Notes under the pieces: model-generated
Told to the model about the DNA's origin: nothing
Seen by the model: only the letters and a program-made list of their open reading frames with translations
The model's database searches: none
DNA from: an uncultured Shewanella sp.
GTDB lineage: Bacteria > Pseudomonadota > Gammaproteobacteria > Enterobacterales > Shewanellaceae
DNA: 64,000 bases
Reading direction: 5' to 3'
Assembly (NCBI RefSeq): GCF_947497935.1
Contig: NZ_CANMIO010000003.1
Location: forward strand, 186,001-250,000
Shown: positions 55,649 through 64,000 of the stretch, one piece after another
Numbering within the stretch: the first letter of the stretch is position 1
How the letters are laid out: each line of letters opens with the position of its first letter
Program-made: the position numbers and the translations under genes

Positions 55649-57025
55649 ATGTTTAAACCTGAGCTATTGTCCCCTGCTGGCACATTGAAAAATATGCGTT
55701 ACGCCTTTGCCTATGGCGCCGATGCGGTTTATGCCGGCCAGCCAAGATATAGTCTTCGCGTACGTAATAACGACTTTAAAATGGAAAACCTCGCAGCGGG
55801 TATTAAAGAAGCCCACAGCCTGAATAAAAAGTTGTATGTGGTTAGCAACATTGCACCGCACAACGCCAAACTGAAGACTTATATCAAAGATATGGAGCCT
55901 GTAGTTGCCATGCAGCCTGACGCGTTAATCATGTCAGATCCAGGTCTTATCATGATGGTACGCGAAGCGTTTCCAGATCAAGTGGTTCACTTGTCAGTAC
56001 AAGCCAATGCCATTAACTGGGCGTCGGTTAAATTCTGGGAATCTCAAGGCATTAAGCGTGTCATTCTTTCTCGTGAACTATCACTCGATGAAATCGAAGA
56101 AATTCGTCAACGCTGCCCTGATATCGAATTAGAAGTCTTCGTTCATGGTGCGCTATGTATGGCGTACTCAGGTCGCTGCTTACTGTCTGGTTACATCAAC
56201 AAACGCGATCCGAACCAAGGTACTTGCACCAATGCTTGCCGCTGGAAGTACGATGTCCATGAAGCGCAGCAGACTGAAACTGGCGATGTGGTTCCAGTTA
56301 ACCCAGCAGTGCAAATTGAAACGCCAACATTAGGTGCGGGTCAGCCATCAGATCAAATCGTATTGCTGCAAGAAGCCGGTCGTCCAGGCGAGTATATGCC
56401 TGCGTTTGAAGATGAGCATGGTACTTACATCATGAACTCAAAAGACTTACGTGCAATTCAACACGTAGATCGTTTGACTAAGATGGGCGTCGACTCTCTG
56501 AAAATTGAAGGTCGTACTAAATCTTTCTATTACGTTGCACGTACAGCCCAGCTATATCGTCAAGCGATTGAAGATGCTGCAGCGGGCAAAGACTTTGACC
56601 GCACACTAATGCATAACCTAGAAGGTCTTGCACACCGTGGTTATACCGAAGGTTTCTTACGTCGTCACGTACATGATGAATACCAAAACTACGATTATGG
56701 CTATTCAATCAGCGATACTCAGCAGTTTGTTGGCGAGTTTACAGGCGTTCGCAATGAAGCAGGTCTTGCTGAAGTTGATGTGAAGAACAAGTTCCTTGTG
56801 GGCGACAGTGTTGAAGTAATGACACCGCAAGGTAACCTAACATTGAAGGTTGATAGCCTAATTAACCGTAAAGGTGAAAGTGTTGAGGCCGGTCTAGGTT
56901 CAGGGCACTTCGTATTCCTAGACGTACCAGCAGGCGTTGAGCTTGAAAAAGCGGTATTACTGCGTAACTTGCCACAAGGCCAAGATACCCGCAACCCGCA
57001 TCAAGCAACTGACAAACCAGCTTAA
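55649..57025 (+). CDS. trhP: tRNA hydroxylation protein TrhP (peptidase U32 family)
   Basis: TrhP (formerly YegQ) is required for prephenate-dependent formation of 5-hydroxyuridine at tRNA position 34. The 458-residue protein begins FKPELLSPAGTLKNMRYAFAYGADAVYAG and carries the U32 landmark VHGALCMAYSGRCLLSGY near 165. A run of Cys residues that can hold an Fe-S cluster includes GTCTNACRWKYDV, with more nearby. A C-terminal beta domain follows (about 365-450). Despite the family name it is not thought to be a peptidase. A strong terminator follows. Confidence 0.93.
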   Translation: MFKPELLSPAGTLKNMRYAFAYGADAVYAGQPRYSLRVRNNDFKMENLAAGIKEAHSLNKKLYVVSNIAPHNAKLKTYIKDMEPVVAMQPDALIMSDPGLIMMVREAFPDQVVHLSVQANAINWASVKFWESQGIKRVILSRELSLDEIEEIRQRCPDIELEVFVHGALCMAYSGRCLLSGYINKRDPNQGTCTNACRWKYDVHEAQQTETGDVVPVNPAVQIETPTLGAGQPSDQIVLLQEAGRPGEYMPAFEDEHGTYIMNSKDLRAIQHVDRLTKMGVDSLKIEGRTKSFYYVARTAQLYRQAIEDAAAGKDFDRTLMHNLEGLAHRGYTEGFLRRHVHDEYQNYDYGYSISDTQQFVGEFTGVRNEAGLAEVDVKNKFLVGDSVEVMTPQGNLTLKVDSLINRKGESVEAGLGSGHFVFLDVPAGVELEKAVLLRNLPQGQDTRNPHQATDKPA

Positions 57026-57059
57026 TACGCTCGGTTTCATCAGTAAAATCAGCACAATG

Positions 57060-57088
57060 GGCCCGCAATGCGGGCCTTAATTTTATTT
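57060..57088 (+). terminator. Terminator of trhP
   Basis: GGCCCGC and GCGGGCC form a 7-bp GC-only stem with an AAT loop, followed by TTAATTTTATTT. Confidence 0.88.
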
Positions 57089-57271
57089 CCCCAAATGACC
57101 AGCGTACTACTGCACCTCAAAATAAGTACTACAGATTTAATGCGTTCGAAGCGATATAGATATCGGTCTCCATACTCCACAGCAACGGCGCACTTTCTTT
57201 TTCCTTAAAATCACTACACAAATAACCAAATTATATTAGCTGTTGATTATTTAACCATTTATGGCTAATAC

Positions 57272-57281
57272 TGATTGGTAT
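57272..57281. repeat. Dispersed motif, reverse copy TGATTGGTAT (copy 3 of 4)
   Basis: Reverse complement of ATACCAATCA, lying about 68 bp before the alkylsulfatase start. Confidence 0.5.
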
Positions 57282-57348
57282 AAGTTCACTATACTTTGCA
57301 CTTCATAATTAAATAGCTTCCCGTTCTCCGTTATAAAAGGAATTTGTA

Positions 57349-59316
57349 ATGAATAGACCTAAGCTCCCACTACTGATAACACTTTCTCTCGTGCTATCTC
57401 ACTCAACCATCGCAGCAACACAATCCAAACCCGCCACCGAGTTCACCAAACAAGAAAATGCAGTAGTCCTAAACACCCTTCCTTTTAATGACAAAGAGGA
57501 CTTTGAGAATGCACAGCGTGGCTTTATTGCCAAACCAGAAACAGTCACGATTAAAGATGCCCAAGGCAATGTGGTTTGGGATCTAGAGCAATATAAAACC
57601 TATATTAGTATTGATAAAGATGCCCCAGATACCGTAAACCCTAGCCTATGGCGCAACTCGCAACTCGTAATGCAACATGGGCTTTTTGAAGTCACTGATA
57701 ATATTTATCAAATACGTGGATTCGATTTGACCAATATTACGTTTATTAAGGGCAAAACAGGTTGGATCGTGTTTGATCCGCTTATCTCGCCAGAGACCGC
57801 TAAAGCTGCACTTGATTTCATCAATGAACAGCTGGGTGAACGCCCTGTTGTCGCCATCGTTTATAGCCATAGCCATATCGATCATTATGGCGGTGCAACA
57901 GGAATTGCAACGGTAGAGGATGTAGCCTCAGGCAAAGTACAGATCATTGCACCAGAGCACTTTACAGAACATGCCGTCTCAGAAAATGTGATTGCAGGTA
58001 ACGCCATGGGACGCCGCGCGGTATATATGTACGGCGCTCTTCTCCCCCGTAATGCTCAAGGTGGTGTCAATGGTGGTCTAGGTATGACAGTGTCAACTGG
58101 ACTTGCAGGGCTACTACTTCCAAGTCATGAGATCACCAAGACCGGTGAGAAGCTAAACATTGACGGAGTTAATATGGAGTTCCAGCTCACCCCTGGTAGC
58201 GAAGCCCCCGCAGAGATGAACACCTGGTTTCCAGACATGAAAGCACTGTGGATGGCAGAAAACTCGACTAACACCATGCACAATATCTTGACCCTACGTG
58301 GTGCTCAAGTAAGAGATGCCTTGATCTGGTCAAGCTTTCTAGATGAGACCATAGATACTTGGGGTCAAGAAGCGATAGTGAAATTTCAGAGTCACCACTG
58401 GCCAGTCTGGGATAGTGAAAATATCATTCCATATTTTAAAAAGCAGCGTGATATTTACAAGTTTACTCATGACCAATCAGTTCGCCTAATGAACCAAGGC
58501 TATACAGGCGAAGAGATCTCAGAAATGATAACCCTACCTGCTGAGCTTGAACAGAATTGGCCAACCCGTGGATATTACGGCACCTTACGCCATAACAGCC
58601 GTGCCGTATATCAAAGATATATGGGCTGGTATAACGGTAACCCATCAAATCTCAATAATCTACCGCCTGAAATGGTAGCAAAAAAGTATATGGAGTTTAT
58701 GGGCGGTGAAGCGGCAGTACTCAAGAAAGCGCAAACCTCATTTGATAAAGGGGAGTATCGCTGGGTTGCAGAAGTGATGAAACACGCTGTATTTGCTAAC
58801 CCTGACAATCAAGCAGCTAAAGAACTATTGGCCGATGCTTTCGAGCAGCTTGGATATCAGGCTGAATCAGGCCCATGGCGCTCAGTATATTTGCAAGGCG
58901 CTTATGAGCTAAGAAACGGTGTTCCATCAGCAGGAGGCACACAAACGGCAACGCCAGATACCATTCGAGCGATGACACCAGAAATGCTGTTTGACTTCTT
59001 AGCAGTAAGGTTAGATTCAAGCAAAGCTGAAGGTAAGTTAGTCAATATCAATATTGATTTCACAGATCTTAAGAGTCAGTACACGCTGACATTAGAAAAC
59101 GCCGTACTGCACCATAGTCAAAATCAAGTCGAGAACCCAGATGTCGCTTTAGTGATGACGATGGAAACCATGAACAGTATTCAGCTTAAAGAACTCAGTT
59201 TTGATGAAGCGATTAAGAATGGTTCGGTGAAGTTAACCGGTGACAAAAAGCAATTTAAAGAGTTTCTTGGGATGCTAGATGAATTTAACTTCTGGTTTAA
59301 CGTGGTTACGCCATAA
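57349..59316 (+). CDS. Secreted alkyl sulfatase (SdsA/BDS1-type metallo-beta-lactamase fold)
   Basis: Predicted to release sulfate from primary alkyl sulfates such as SDS. The 655-residue protein has a signal peptide (1-23), a metallo-beta-lactamase domain (about 110-345) with the zinc motif HSHIDH at 174-179, a helical dimerisation domain (about 395-530), and a C-terminal SCP2-like domain (about 540-650). The GTPGSEAP-type region and NTWFPDMKALWMAEN segment fit the alkylsulfatase subgroup. Zinc ligands look complete. AAAAGGAA lies 9 bases before the ATG. Periplasmic or secreted location is inferred from the signal. Confidence 0.92.
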   Translation: MNRPKLPLLITLSLVLSHSTIAATQSKPATEFTKQENAVVLNTLPFNDKEDFENAQRGFIAKPETVTIKDAQGNVVWDLEQYKTYISIDKDAPDTVNPSLWRNSQLVMQHGLFEVTDNIYQIRGFDLTNITFIKGKTGWIVFDPLISPETAKAALDFINEQLGERPVVAIVYSHSHIDHYGGATGIATVEDVASGKVQIIAPEHFTEHAVSENVIAGNAMGRRAVYMYGALLPRNAQGGVNGGLGMTVSTGLAGLLLPSHEITKTGEKLNIDGVNMEFQLTPGSEAPAEMNTWFPDMKALWMAENSTNTMHNILTLRGAQVRDALIWSSFLDETIDTWGQEAIVKFQSHHWPVWDSENIIPYFKKQRDIYKFTHDQSVRLMNQGYTGEEISEMITLPAELEQNWPTRGYYGTLRHNSRAVYQRYMGWYNGNPSNLNNLPPEMVAKKYMEFMGGEAAVLKKAQTSFDKGEYRWVAEVMKHAVFANPDNQAAKELLADAFEQLGYQAESGPWRSVYLQGAYELRNGVPSAGGTQTATPDTIRAMTPEMLFDFLAVRLDSSKAEGKLVNINIDFTDLKSQYTLTLENAVLHHSQNQVENPDVALVMTMETMNSIQLKELSFDEAIKNGSVKLTGDKKQFKEFLGMLDEFNFWFNVVTP

Positions 59317-59403
59317 AAGCTAAGTAAAATCTTAACCTAGCAAATAGATTTTGGCCCAACCGAGCTGATGATAAGAGTACTAACAACTAACGCTACAAAT
59401 TTA

Positions 59404-59432
59404 AAAAAGGCCTCTATTTAGAGGCCTTTTTA
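59404..59432. terminator. Bidirectional terminator, sulfatase / porin
   Basis: AAAAAGGCCTC and GAGGCCTTTTT pair around a TATTTA loop and serve the convergent neighbours. Confidence 0.93.
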
Positions 59433-59460
59433 GTTTAGGTTGAGTAAGTACTCGCTTGTA

Positions 59461-59470
59461 ATACCAATCA
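59461..59470. repeat. Dispersed motif ATACCAATCA (copy 4 of 4)
   Basis: Lies between the terminator and the end of the porin gene (stop at 59478). Confidence 0.5.
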
Positions 59471-59477
59471 GAGCTTG

Positions 59478-60719
59478 TTAGAAAGTCACTCTCGCCCTCA
59501 GCCCAAAAACCCAGGTATCTTTTTCTGTTGAGATAGCGGGGTTATCAATATATTGAATATTAGGGGTTAACTGCACAAATTCACCCAGACTCATGTTGTA
59601 ATACAGCTCTGAGGTAAATTGCTTGTCGTCACTCACGCCATAGGCCTTGCCTAAGTTTTCATTCACTTCACTGAAATTAATCGCAAAACCTAAGTTATTT
59701 TTCTCACCACCTAAACCAAAATAGCCAAGCCCTAGCGTTAACGACTTATCGTAAAGCGCGACGTCCCCCTCCGATATACCGCCTCTAACAAACGGCATTA
59801 TTTGCGGTGTAACAAAGAAGCTAGCCGAAAAGTTAACCCCTTGGCCACTTTCACTTAGTTGGGTGAGATTATGTTGAGTGCCGCCGTCCATATGCCACAA
59901 AGTCACATGCACATTGTCGGTATAGATATGCTCTTGTGATGCCGTCCAGCCAAGCTCAAATGTGGTAAACAGCTTATGATCATTAAATAGCGTGTCAAAG
60001 CCATCTAATGGTTTATCTGATTTACCTTTGGCATCCGCAGCGCCGGCAATAATATAAATATTATCATTAATCATATGGCCAACGGCCAAACCCAAAACCC
60101 CATCGTCCGGTAACCCAATTGCGCCCGCCCCAGTGCTAAATGCCAAGTTGGTAAAACCTGTCCAAGGACTCGCTAATGCGTAGGTATCGACATAATCGGA
60201 TGTATCTAAGTAACCCGCCATTAAGGCGGTTTTTCCTTGATTAAATTGCTGCTTCCAATAGAGGTTGGTGAGCCGTCCGCCTTGGTCGCTATATGCTGGA
60301 CCTATCATACCTATATAACCCAGACCCGGCTCAATAAATGAGTAAGCTTTCGGAGCAGTCTCAGTATAACCATGTCGATGCTCAACCTTCCAAACAAGCC
60401 CGCCCACATTGCCGCTCTCTAAGCCTGTTAAGTTCCAAGAGCCATAAAAACGAGCCACACCAGCGACAGAATTATCAGCGCCGCCTTCGGTAGGTGAGCT
60501 TGCCGATAACCCCAGAACTTGATAATCAAGCCCCAGAGTCAGGTTATGTTCACTTGCTAGGTTTTCTCGCCAAGACTCTTTCTTACGAGTGTTGTCTTTA
60601 ATGGTGTTATCAACCGTATTTGGGCTACCAAAGCTGGTACTGGCATAACTCGCAGCGCTAAACAGGCTACCACAAGCAAGACTGGCTCCGATTAAAACCG
60701 CTAAACGCATTGTATTCAT
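59478..60719 (-). CDS. Outer-membrane carbohydrate porin-like protein
   Basis: A 413-residue beta-barrel porin with a signal peptide (1-27, cleavage near SYAS) and a C-terminal Phe (LRARVTF), typical of outer-membrane insertion. Repeated alternating aromatic strands and phrases such as YWKQQFNQGKTALMAGYLDTSDYVD resemble OprB-like carbohydrate porins. The substrate is not known. It is the last gene of a minus-strand series (AraC regulator, amidohydrolase, DUF3299 protein, porin), 47 bp after the DUF3299 gene, so the two are probably co-transcribed. Confidence 0.8.
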   Translation of the reverse strand: MNTMRLAVLIGASLACGSLFSAASYASTSFGSPNTVDNTIKDNTRKKESWRENLASEHNLTLGLDYQVLGLSASSPTEGGADNSVAGVARFYGSWNLTGLESGNVGGLVWKVEHRHGYTETAPKAYSFIEPGLGYIGMIGPAYSDQGGRLTNLYWKQQFNQGKTALMAGYLDTSDYVDTYALASPWTGFTNLAFSTGAGAIGLPDDGVLGLAVGHMINDNIYIIAGAADAKGKSDKPLDGFDTLFNDHKLFTTFELGWTASQEHIYTDNVHVTLWHMDGGTQHNLTQLSESGQGVNFSASFFVTPQIMPFVRGGISEGDVALYDKSLTLGLGYFGLGGEKNNLGFAINFSEVNENLGKAYGVSDDKQFTSELYYNMSLGEFVQLTPNIQYIDNPAISTEKDTWVFGLRARVTF

Positions 60720-60766
60720 ACAGAGTTCCTTATTAACACGCCTTTCATTCCATGTGTATCGTTCAG

Positions 60767-61531
60767 TTAGTGAGCATGCCCTTTATGCTCATGTCCTTTG
60801 CGATCATGCTCTTTATGATCTAGCTGCTGTGTCGCTTCCATCGTATCTGTGTAATATTTCTCAATCGTTAGTGCATCCATGGCGTAACCCATAGTGACAT
60901 TCATTTTGCCATCAACCAGTTGTACCAACTCAGTTTGTTTATCTGCGTTAATCTTACCGACCACTGTCACTGGAAATTGTGCATTCTCAACTTCAAAGCC
61001 AGCAGCAAAGCTGAGTTTCACAATCTGATTTGCTGCAGGTGGTGGCATATGAATGCACGCTCCTGCATAGGGTAATAATAAAAACTCAGTTGCTTTCACG
61101 CCGTTAAATTTTGTCGGCACCACAAAGCCTGACATGCTAACCATTTTGCCATTCACTTGTGTATTTAAGCTCTCGGCTCTTCGCTGAGCAAGCGACATAT
61201 AGCGCGCTCTTGCATCGAGCGCCGCATCAACATCTACACCTTCATCAATTAGACCTTGGCGTGCTCTAACGGCGTTTTCTTTATCAAGCGCTTTTGCGCT
61301 ATCTTGCAGTTGAATCACAGCGGCAAGTAATCTTTTTTGACTTTCAGTTACGTCTGGCAAGCTAACATCTTGCTCATTAATAATTGGCGCCAGCACTTGC
61401 CAATCTAGTGCTTGCACCTCTAATGTTTGCAAGTCTAGTGCTTGCACGTCTAACGGCTGTACATTAGCCATTTCAGAGTCTGCATGAACCGCAAAAGATA
61501 AGCTCAACAACACTAATAATACTTTCTTCAT
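60767..61531 (-). CDS. Exported DUF3299 protein with His-rich C-terminus
   Basis: A 254-residue exported protein. ATG at 61531 follows GAGGG closely and begins a clear signal peptide (1-18); the longer frame was rejected. Next is a short repetitive stretch, QPLDVQALDLQTLEVQALD (about 25-45). A helical middle (85-130) precedes the DUF3299 domain (about 135-235), with MSGFVVPTKFNGVKATEFLLLPYAGACIHMPPP. The last 16 or so residues contain HKEHDRKGHEHKGHAH, a likely metal-binding tail. DUF3299 is associated with lipoproteins and transport gene clusters, but function is unknown. Its neighbours are a porin and an amidohydrolase. Confidence 0.78.
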   Translation of the reverse strand: MKKVLLVLLSLSFAVHADSEMANVQPLDVQALDLQTLEVQALDWQVLAPIINEQDVSLPDVTESQKRLLAAVIQLQDSAKALDKENAVRARQGLIDEGVDVDAALDARARYMSLAQRRAESLNTQVNGKMVSMSGFVVPTKFNGVKATEFLLLPYAGACIHMPPPAANQIVKLSFAAGFEVENAQFPVTVVGKINADKQTELVQLVDGKMNVTMGYAMDALTIEKYYTDTMEATQQLDHKEHDRKGHEHKGHAH

Positions 61532-61644
61532 CGCGCCCTCTAAAATAATTGATTTCACACACTTGATTTCACACACAGAAGTCCACAACCCCGCTTTAGC
61601 AACGGGCTTTAACGAAAGGCTCATCGATAAAAGCCCATTGATAT

Positions 61645-61670
61645 AAAGGCAAGCTAGATGGCTTGCCTTT
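61645..61670 (-). terminator. Hairpin between the amidohydrolase and DUF3299 genes
   Basis: AAAGGCAAGC and GCTTGCCTTT form a 10-bp stem with a 6-base loop, 20 bp after the amidohydrolase stop. Only three T residues follow on the minus strand, so it may attenuate rather than fully stop transcription. Confidence 0.6.
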
Positions 61671-61690
61671 GATCCTTAAAACAAATCAAA

Positions 61691-63070
61691 TTACATGGTG
61701 TTTTTATAGATCACACCGCCTTTCATGATGATTTTCATCGTCTCGATACCATCACGCTTAGGTGCATCAAACCATTTCTCGTTAGCACCAATCACAGTGA
61801 GATCTTCTAGTGGGTTACCATCAACCAATAGCAGATCCGCGTAAGCGCCCTCTTCGACAACTCCAAGCTTACCTTCAAAATAGGGGTCTAACACTTCACC
61901 CGCCAGTTTAACGATTTCGCCGTTTACCGATGTCATCGACAGCAAGGTGTAATGGTTGCCGAAGAACTTACCACTTAAGTAAATAGAGTGATCAGCTTGC
62001 TGCTCACAGGCGGCAACGCCACCAACACAATCCACGTGGAAACCTAGCTTAGGCTGATACTTATTGACATTATCGATGTAGTCACCAAAAGCGGCTTGTG
62101 CGGTTTTAGCTTTACGCGCAGAAGCTGGGTTGGAGTTAATCGCTTCAATCTCGCCTAAATAGGGTGAGAAGGCCGTCATATTGGTGGTCATATAGGCATC
62201 ATTTTTCTTCATTGCTCTATAGACATCTTTATCGAACATAAAGGCATGCTCAAGGGTTTTCACACCCGCCTCTAGATTACGCAGCAGTGAGACCTTACTG
62301 TATACATGGGACATGGCGTAAGAACCGTAGGCATTGGCCACTTCTACTGCCGCCTGTAACTCTTCAAGTGAATAGGCATTAAGCTGCCACGGATCAAACG
62401 ATGACGCTACGCCACCACTGGACATTAACTTAATCTGTGTTGCCCCTTGCATGTAGTTTTGACGAGCACAGGCTTTAATGTCACCAATACTGTCTGCGGT
62501 GCAGCTCATACCAAGGCGGCCGCCCGAGGAGTTGTGGCCATAAAAAGTTTCATTTGGAGTGGTGAAGTTACGAAAGTCTGCATGAGAGCCTGTTGGACCA
62601 ATAAATGCTCCAGAGGGATAAATTCGCGGACCGACGAGCTCACCGCTATCAATGGTTTTCTTAAGGCCTGCGCCCATACCACCAGCATCACGCCAAGTGG
62701 TAAAACCTGACATCAAAGCCGATTTTGCCCGCGCTGCAGAACGTGCAGCCAACTCTTCCCAGTTACGGTTATTTTCAATATCCGGTAAAGAAGAGCCATT
62801 CATCTGTAGGTGGCCGTGACCTTCAATCAGACCCGGCATTAAGGTCATACCTTTACCGTCAATAACCTTGGCATCTTGCGCAGAAATCGCTTCGCTAGAC
62901 ACCTTACTGATCTTATTGTCAACCACTAACACTTGATGGTTTTCTAGTAACTCATCTTTCTTACCATCAAACACATTGACGTTTGTAAACAAGATTGACT
63001 CAGCACTAACAGAAAAAGCTAATGAGCAAGACACAGCAACAACAGACATCTTCAACGTTCGGTATTTCAT
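61691..63070 (-). CDS. Exported metal-dependent amidohydrolase
   Basis: A 459-residue member of the amidohydrolase superfamily, close to the Xaa-Pro dipeptidase/imidazolonepropionase-like group. ATG at 63070 (GAGGTG upstream) begins a signal peptide (1-23, cleavage near SVSAE). Metal ligands lie in GLIEGHGHLQMNG (near residue 80); a central His is in MSHVYSK, another in LEHAFMFD, and a late Asp in the YADLLLVDGNPLEDL region. The fold is a TIM barrel flanked by a beta domain. Likely periplasmic; the amide or peptide substrate is unknown. Confidence 0.87.
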   Translation of the reverse strand: MKYRTLKMSVVAVSCSLAFSVSAESILFTNVNVFDGKKDELLENHQVLVVDNKISKVSSEAISAQDAKVIDGKGMTLMPGLIEGHGHLQMNGSSLPDIENNRNWEELAARSAARAKSALMSGFTTWRDAGGMGAGLKKTIDSGELVGPRIYPSGAFIGPTGSHADFRNFTTPNETFYGHNSSGGRLGMSCTADSIGDIKACARQNYMQGATQIKLMSSGGVASSFDPWQLNAYSLEELQAAVEVANAYGSYAMSHVYSKVSLLRNLEAGVKTLEHAFMFDKDVYRAMKKNDAYMTTNMTAFSPYLGEIEAINSNPASARKAKTAQAAFGDYIDNVNKYQPKLGFHVDCVGGVAACEQQADHSIYLSGKFFGNHYTLLSMTSVNGEIVKLAGEVLDPYFEGKLGVVEEGAYADLLLVDGNPLEDLTVIGANEKWFDAPKRDGIETMKIIMKGGVIYKNTM

Positions 63071-63299
63071 TCGTGCACCTCTAGTTATCCATGCTTGGTG
63101 AGTTTTCACCTCGCGTAACATTCCATACTTAAAAAAGCGTTACAAAATCAGCGACAACAAACACACTATTTGCCACTAACACTTCGTAAACTAGGTTAAA
63201 TTTTGGACGAACACAAGATTGAATAATAGCCATTTGACGACAACAAGTGACAACGTTGAGCAGCAAAGGTAGATGTTTTTGTTTCTAGCTGGCGCGCGA

Positions 63300-64000
63300 T
63301 TAACTGAATTGACGGCGATACTGACTGGGGGTCATGTTCATTTGGCGTTTAAAAGCCCGAGTAAAATGAGCCGCATCGGAGTAGCCCATCCTAATCGCAA
63401 TTGAGGTGATCTTTAAGGAAGGGCATTTTAGTAGATCTAAGGTTTGCTCAAGCACCATCTCTTCGACAATATCACCATACTGAACATGCTCTTTTGCTAA
63501 ACGCCGCTGCAAGGTTCTTACATTTAAGTTTAAAATTTGGGCTGCAGTCTTAATCGGTAATTTGCCCATCGACAAGTAAGGTTGGATAGCCAACTTGAAA
63601 GTACCTAGAAAGCAACTCAATCTAGGTTCAGCAGCGATATGATCTCTAGTCGATATATAGGGATGAGTAACGGGCGCCTTCATTAGACTTTCTGAAATTG
63701 AAAAAGCCGTTACCGGCCTATTGCTGAAAAACTGCGCTCGACTCAGTTGAGGTAATAGAGAAAAAGCAGCGTCATTTGCGGATTGAACCCCCACTTGCTC
63801 AGGTCGCCACTTATTGTTTGTTAGCGCTGATAACAACTCACAAATAAATATCGCAGAAAACAACTCCGCATGGGTGAACCAGGCTTTATCCACCCCCTCT
63901 TTTTCCCGCACCAACCACCATTTACCACCAGTGAATTGAGTATAGACCTGAGTATGGGTCAGATTAGACTTTAACTGCTCAGCAAACTCATCTAAAGCCG
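63300..64000 (-). CDS. AraC-family transcriptional regulator (5' part beyond window)
   Basis: An AraC/XylS-type regulator whose 5' end runs off the right edge: the open frame continues without a stop to base 64000 (…LTHTQVYTQFTGGKWWLVREKE…), so an apparent TTG start at 63914 is not credible. The C-terminal DNA-binding domain shows two helix-turn-helix parts, AAQILNLNVRTLQRRLAKE and ITSIAIRMGYSDAAHFTRAFKR, and ends MTPSQYRRQFS. The upstream part resembles the arabinose-binding AraC_binding_2 type. It lies 230 bp before the amidohydrolase on the same strand and is the natural candidate to regulate that island. Confidence 0.85.
   Translation of the reverse strand, partial: ALDEFAEQLKSNLTHTQVYTQFTGGKWWLVREKEGVDKAWFTHAELFSAIFICELLSALTNNKWRPEQVGVQSANDAAFSLLPQLSRAQFFSNRPVTAFSISESLMKAPVTHPYISTRDHIAAEPRLSCFLGTFKLAIQPYLSMGKLPIKTAAQILNLNVRTLQRRLAKEHVQYGDIVEEMVLEQTLDLLKCPSLKITSIAIRMGYSDAAHFTRAFKRQMNMTPSQYRRQFS

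Larger units (their letters stand above)
57026..57348. other. 323-bp intergenic region trhP / alkylsulfatase
   Basis: It contains the trhP terminator at 57060-57088 and an inverted ATACCAATCA motif at 57272-57281. The remainder is AT-rich and probably carries the sulfatase promoter; no gene is seen. Confidence 0.5.

Noticed and set aside
63300..63914. A complete 204-residue AraC protein starting at 63914
   Set aside because: The apparent start is TTG inside a frame that stays open to the window edge, so the gene is simply cut by the window.
1..64000. tRNA, rRNA, prophage, integron, toxin-antitoxin or anti-phage genes
   Set aside because: I looked for these patterns across both strands and found none that could be supported.

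Overview
The window reads as chromosomal DNA of a marine or aquatic gammaproteobacterium, very probably Shewanella. The lactate block (lldP, dld-II, lldEFG) lies beside nadK, grpE, dxs, ispA, xseB and the sodium-type motor genes pomAB. thiI, gcvA, ygdD, rlmM and an isocitrate-dehydrogenase-family gene follow, an order I recall from Shewanella genomes. No rRNA, tRNA, insertion sequence, prophage, integrase or CRISPR array is visible. Species cannot be assigned by reading alone.

Layout. 1-14.1 kb: rdgC, an M61 peptidase, a TPR protein with a decayed GGDEF-like tail, a diguanylate cyclase, ppnN, an unusual tandemly repeated ppnN/xni junction, xni, a DUF3192 protein, a small exported protein, a MarC-family protein and an S9 peptidase. 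14.2-27.9 kb: conserved housekeeping genes (isocitrate dehydrogenase family, rlmM, ygdD, an alpha/beta hydrolase, gcvA, thiI, pomBA, xseB-ispA-dxs, grpE, nadK). 28-36.3 kb: L- and D-lactate uptake and oxidation, preceded by a 658-bp control region with two CRP-like palindromes. 36.3-46.4 kb: a TonB-C-domain protein, a MATE transporter preceded by nine copies of a 7-bp repeat, a CobW-type GTPase, a membrane pseudo-ATPase abutting an MscS channel, two lipoproteins and a small hypothetical protein. 46.5-57 kb: rhlE, a very large LytS-type sensor/PAS/GGDEF/EAL protein, an OsmC protein, a thioesterase, a second GGDEF-EAL protein, an HDOD protein and trhP. 57.3-64 kb: a secreted alkylsulfatase, an outer-membrane porin, a DUF3299 protein with a His-rich tail, a secreted amidohydrolase and an AraC-type regulator cut by the window edge.

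Themes. Lactate is imported by LldP and oxidised by Dld-II (D-form) or LldEFG (L-form). Cyclic-di-GMP signalling recurs: one apparently active cyclase, two GGDEF-EAL proteins (one with a broken GGDEF site), a degenerate GGDEF-like domain and an HDOD protein. The final block looks like an accessory secreted-hydrolase and porin island.

The least ordinary items are: (1) the triplicated ppnN/xni junction, one copy of which encodes a 39-residue Xni/PpnN chimera; (2) the pseudo-P-loop membrane protein coupled to an MscS channel; (3) the heptamer repeat before the MATE gene; (4) the LytS-type sensor fused to PAS-GGDEF-EAL; (5) the His-tailed DUF3299 gene; and (6) a 10-bp motif found four times, only between genes.
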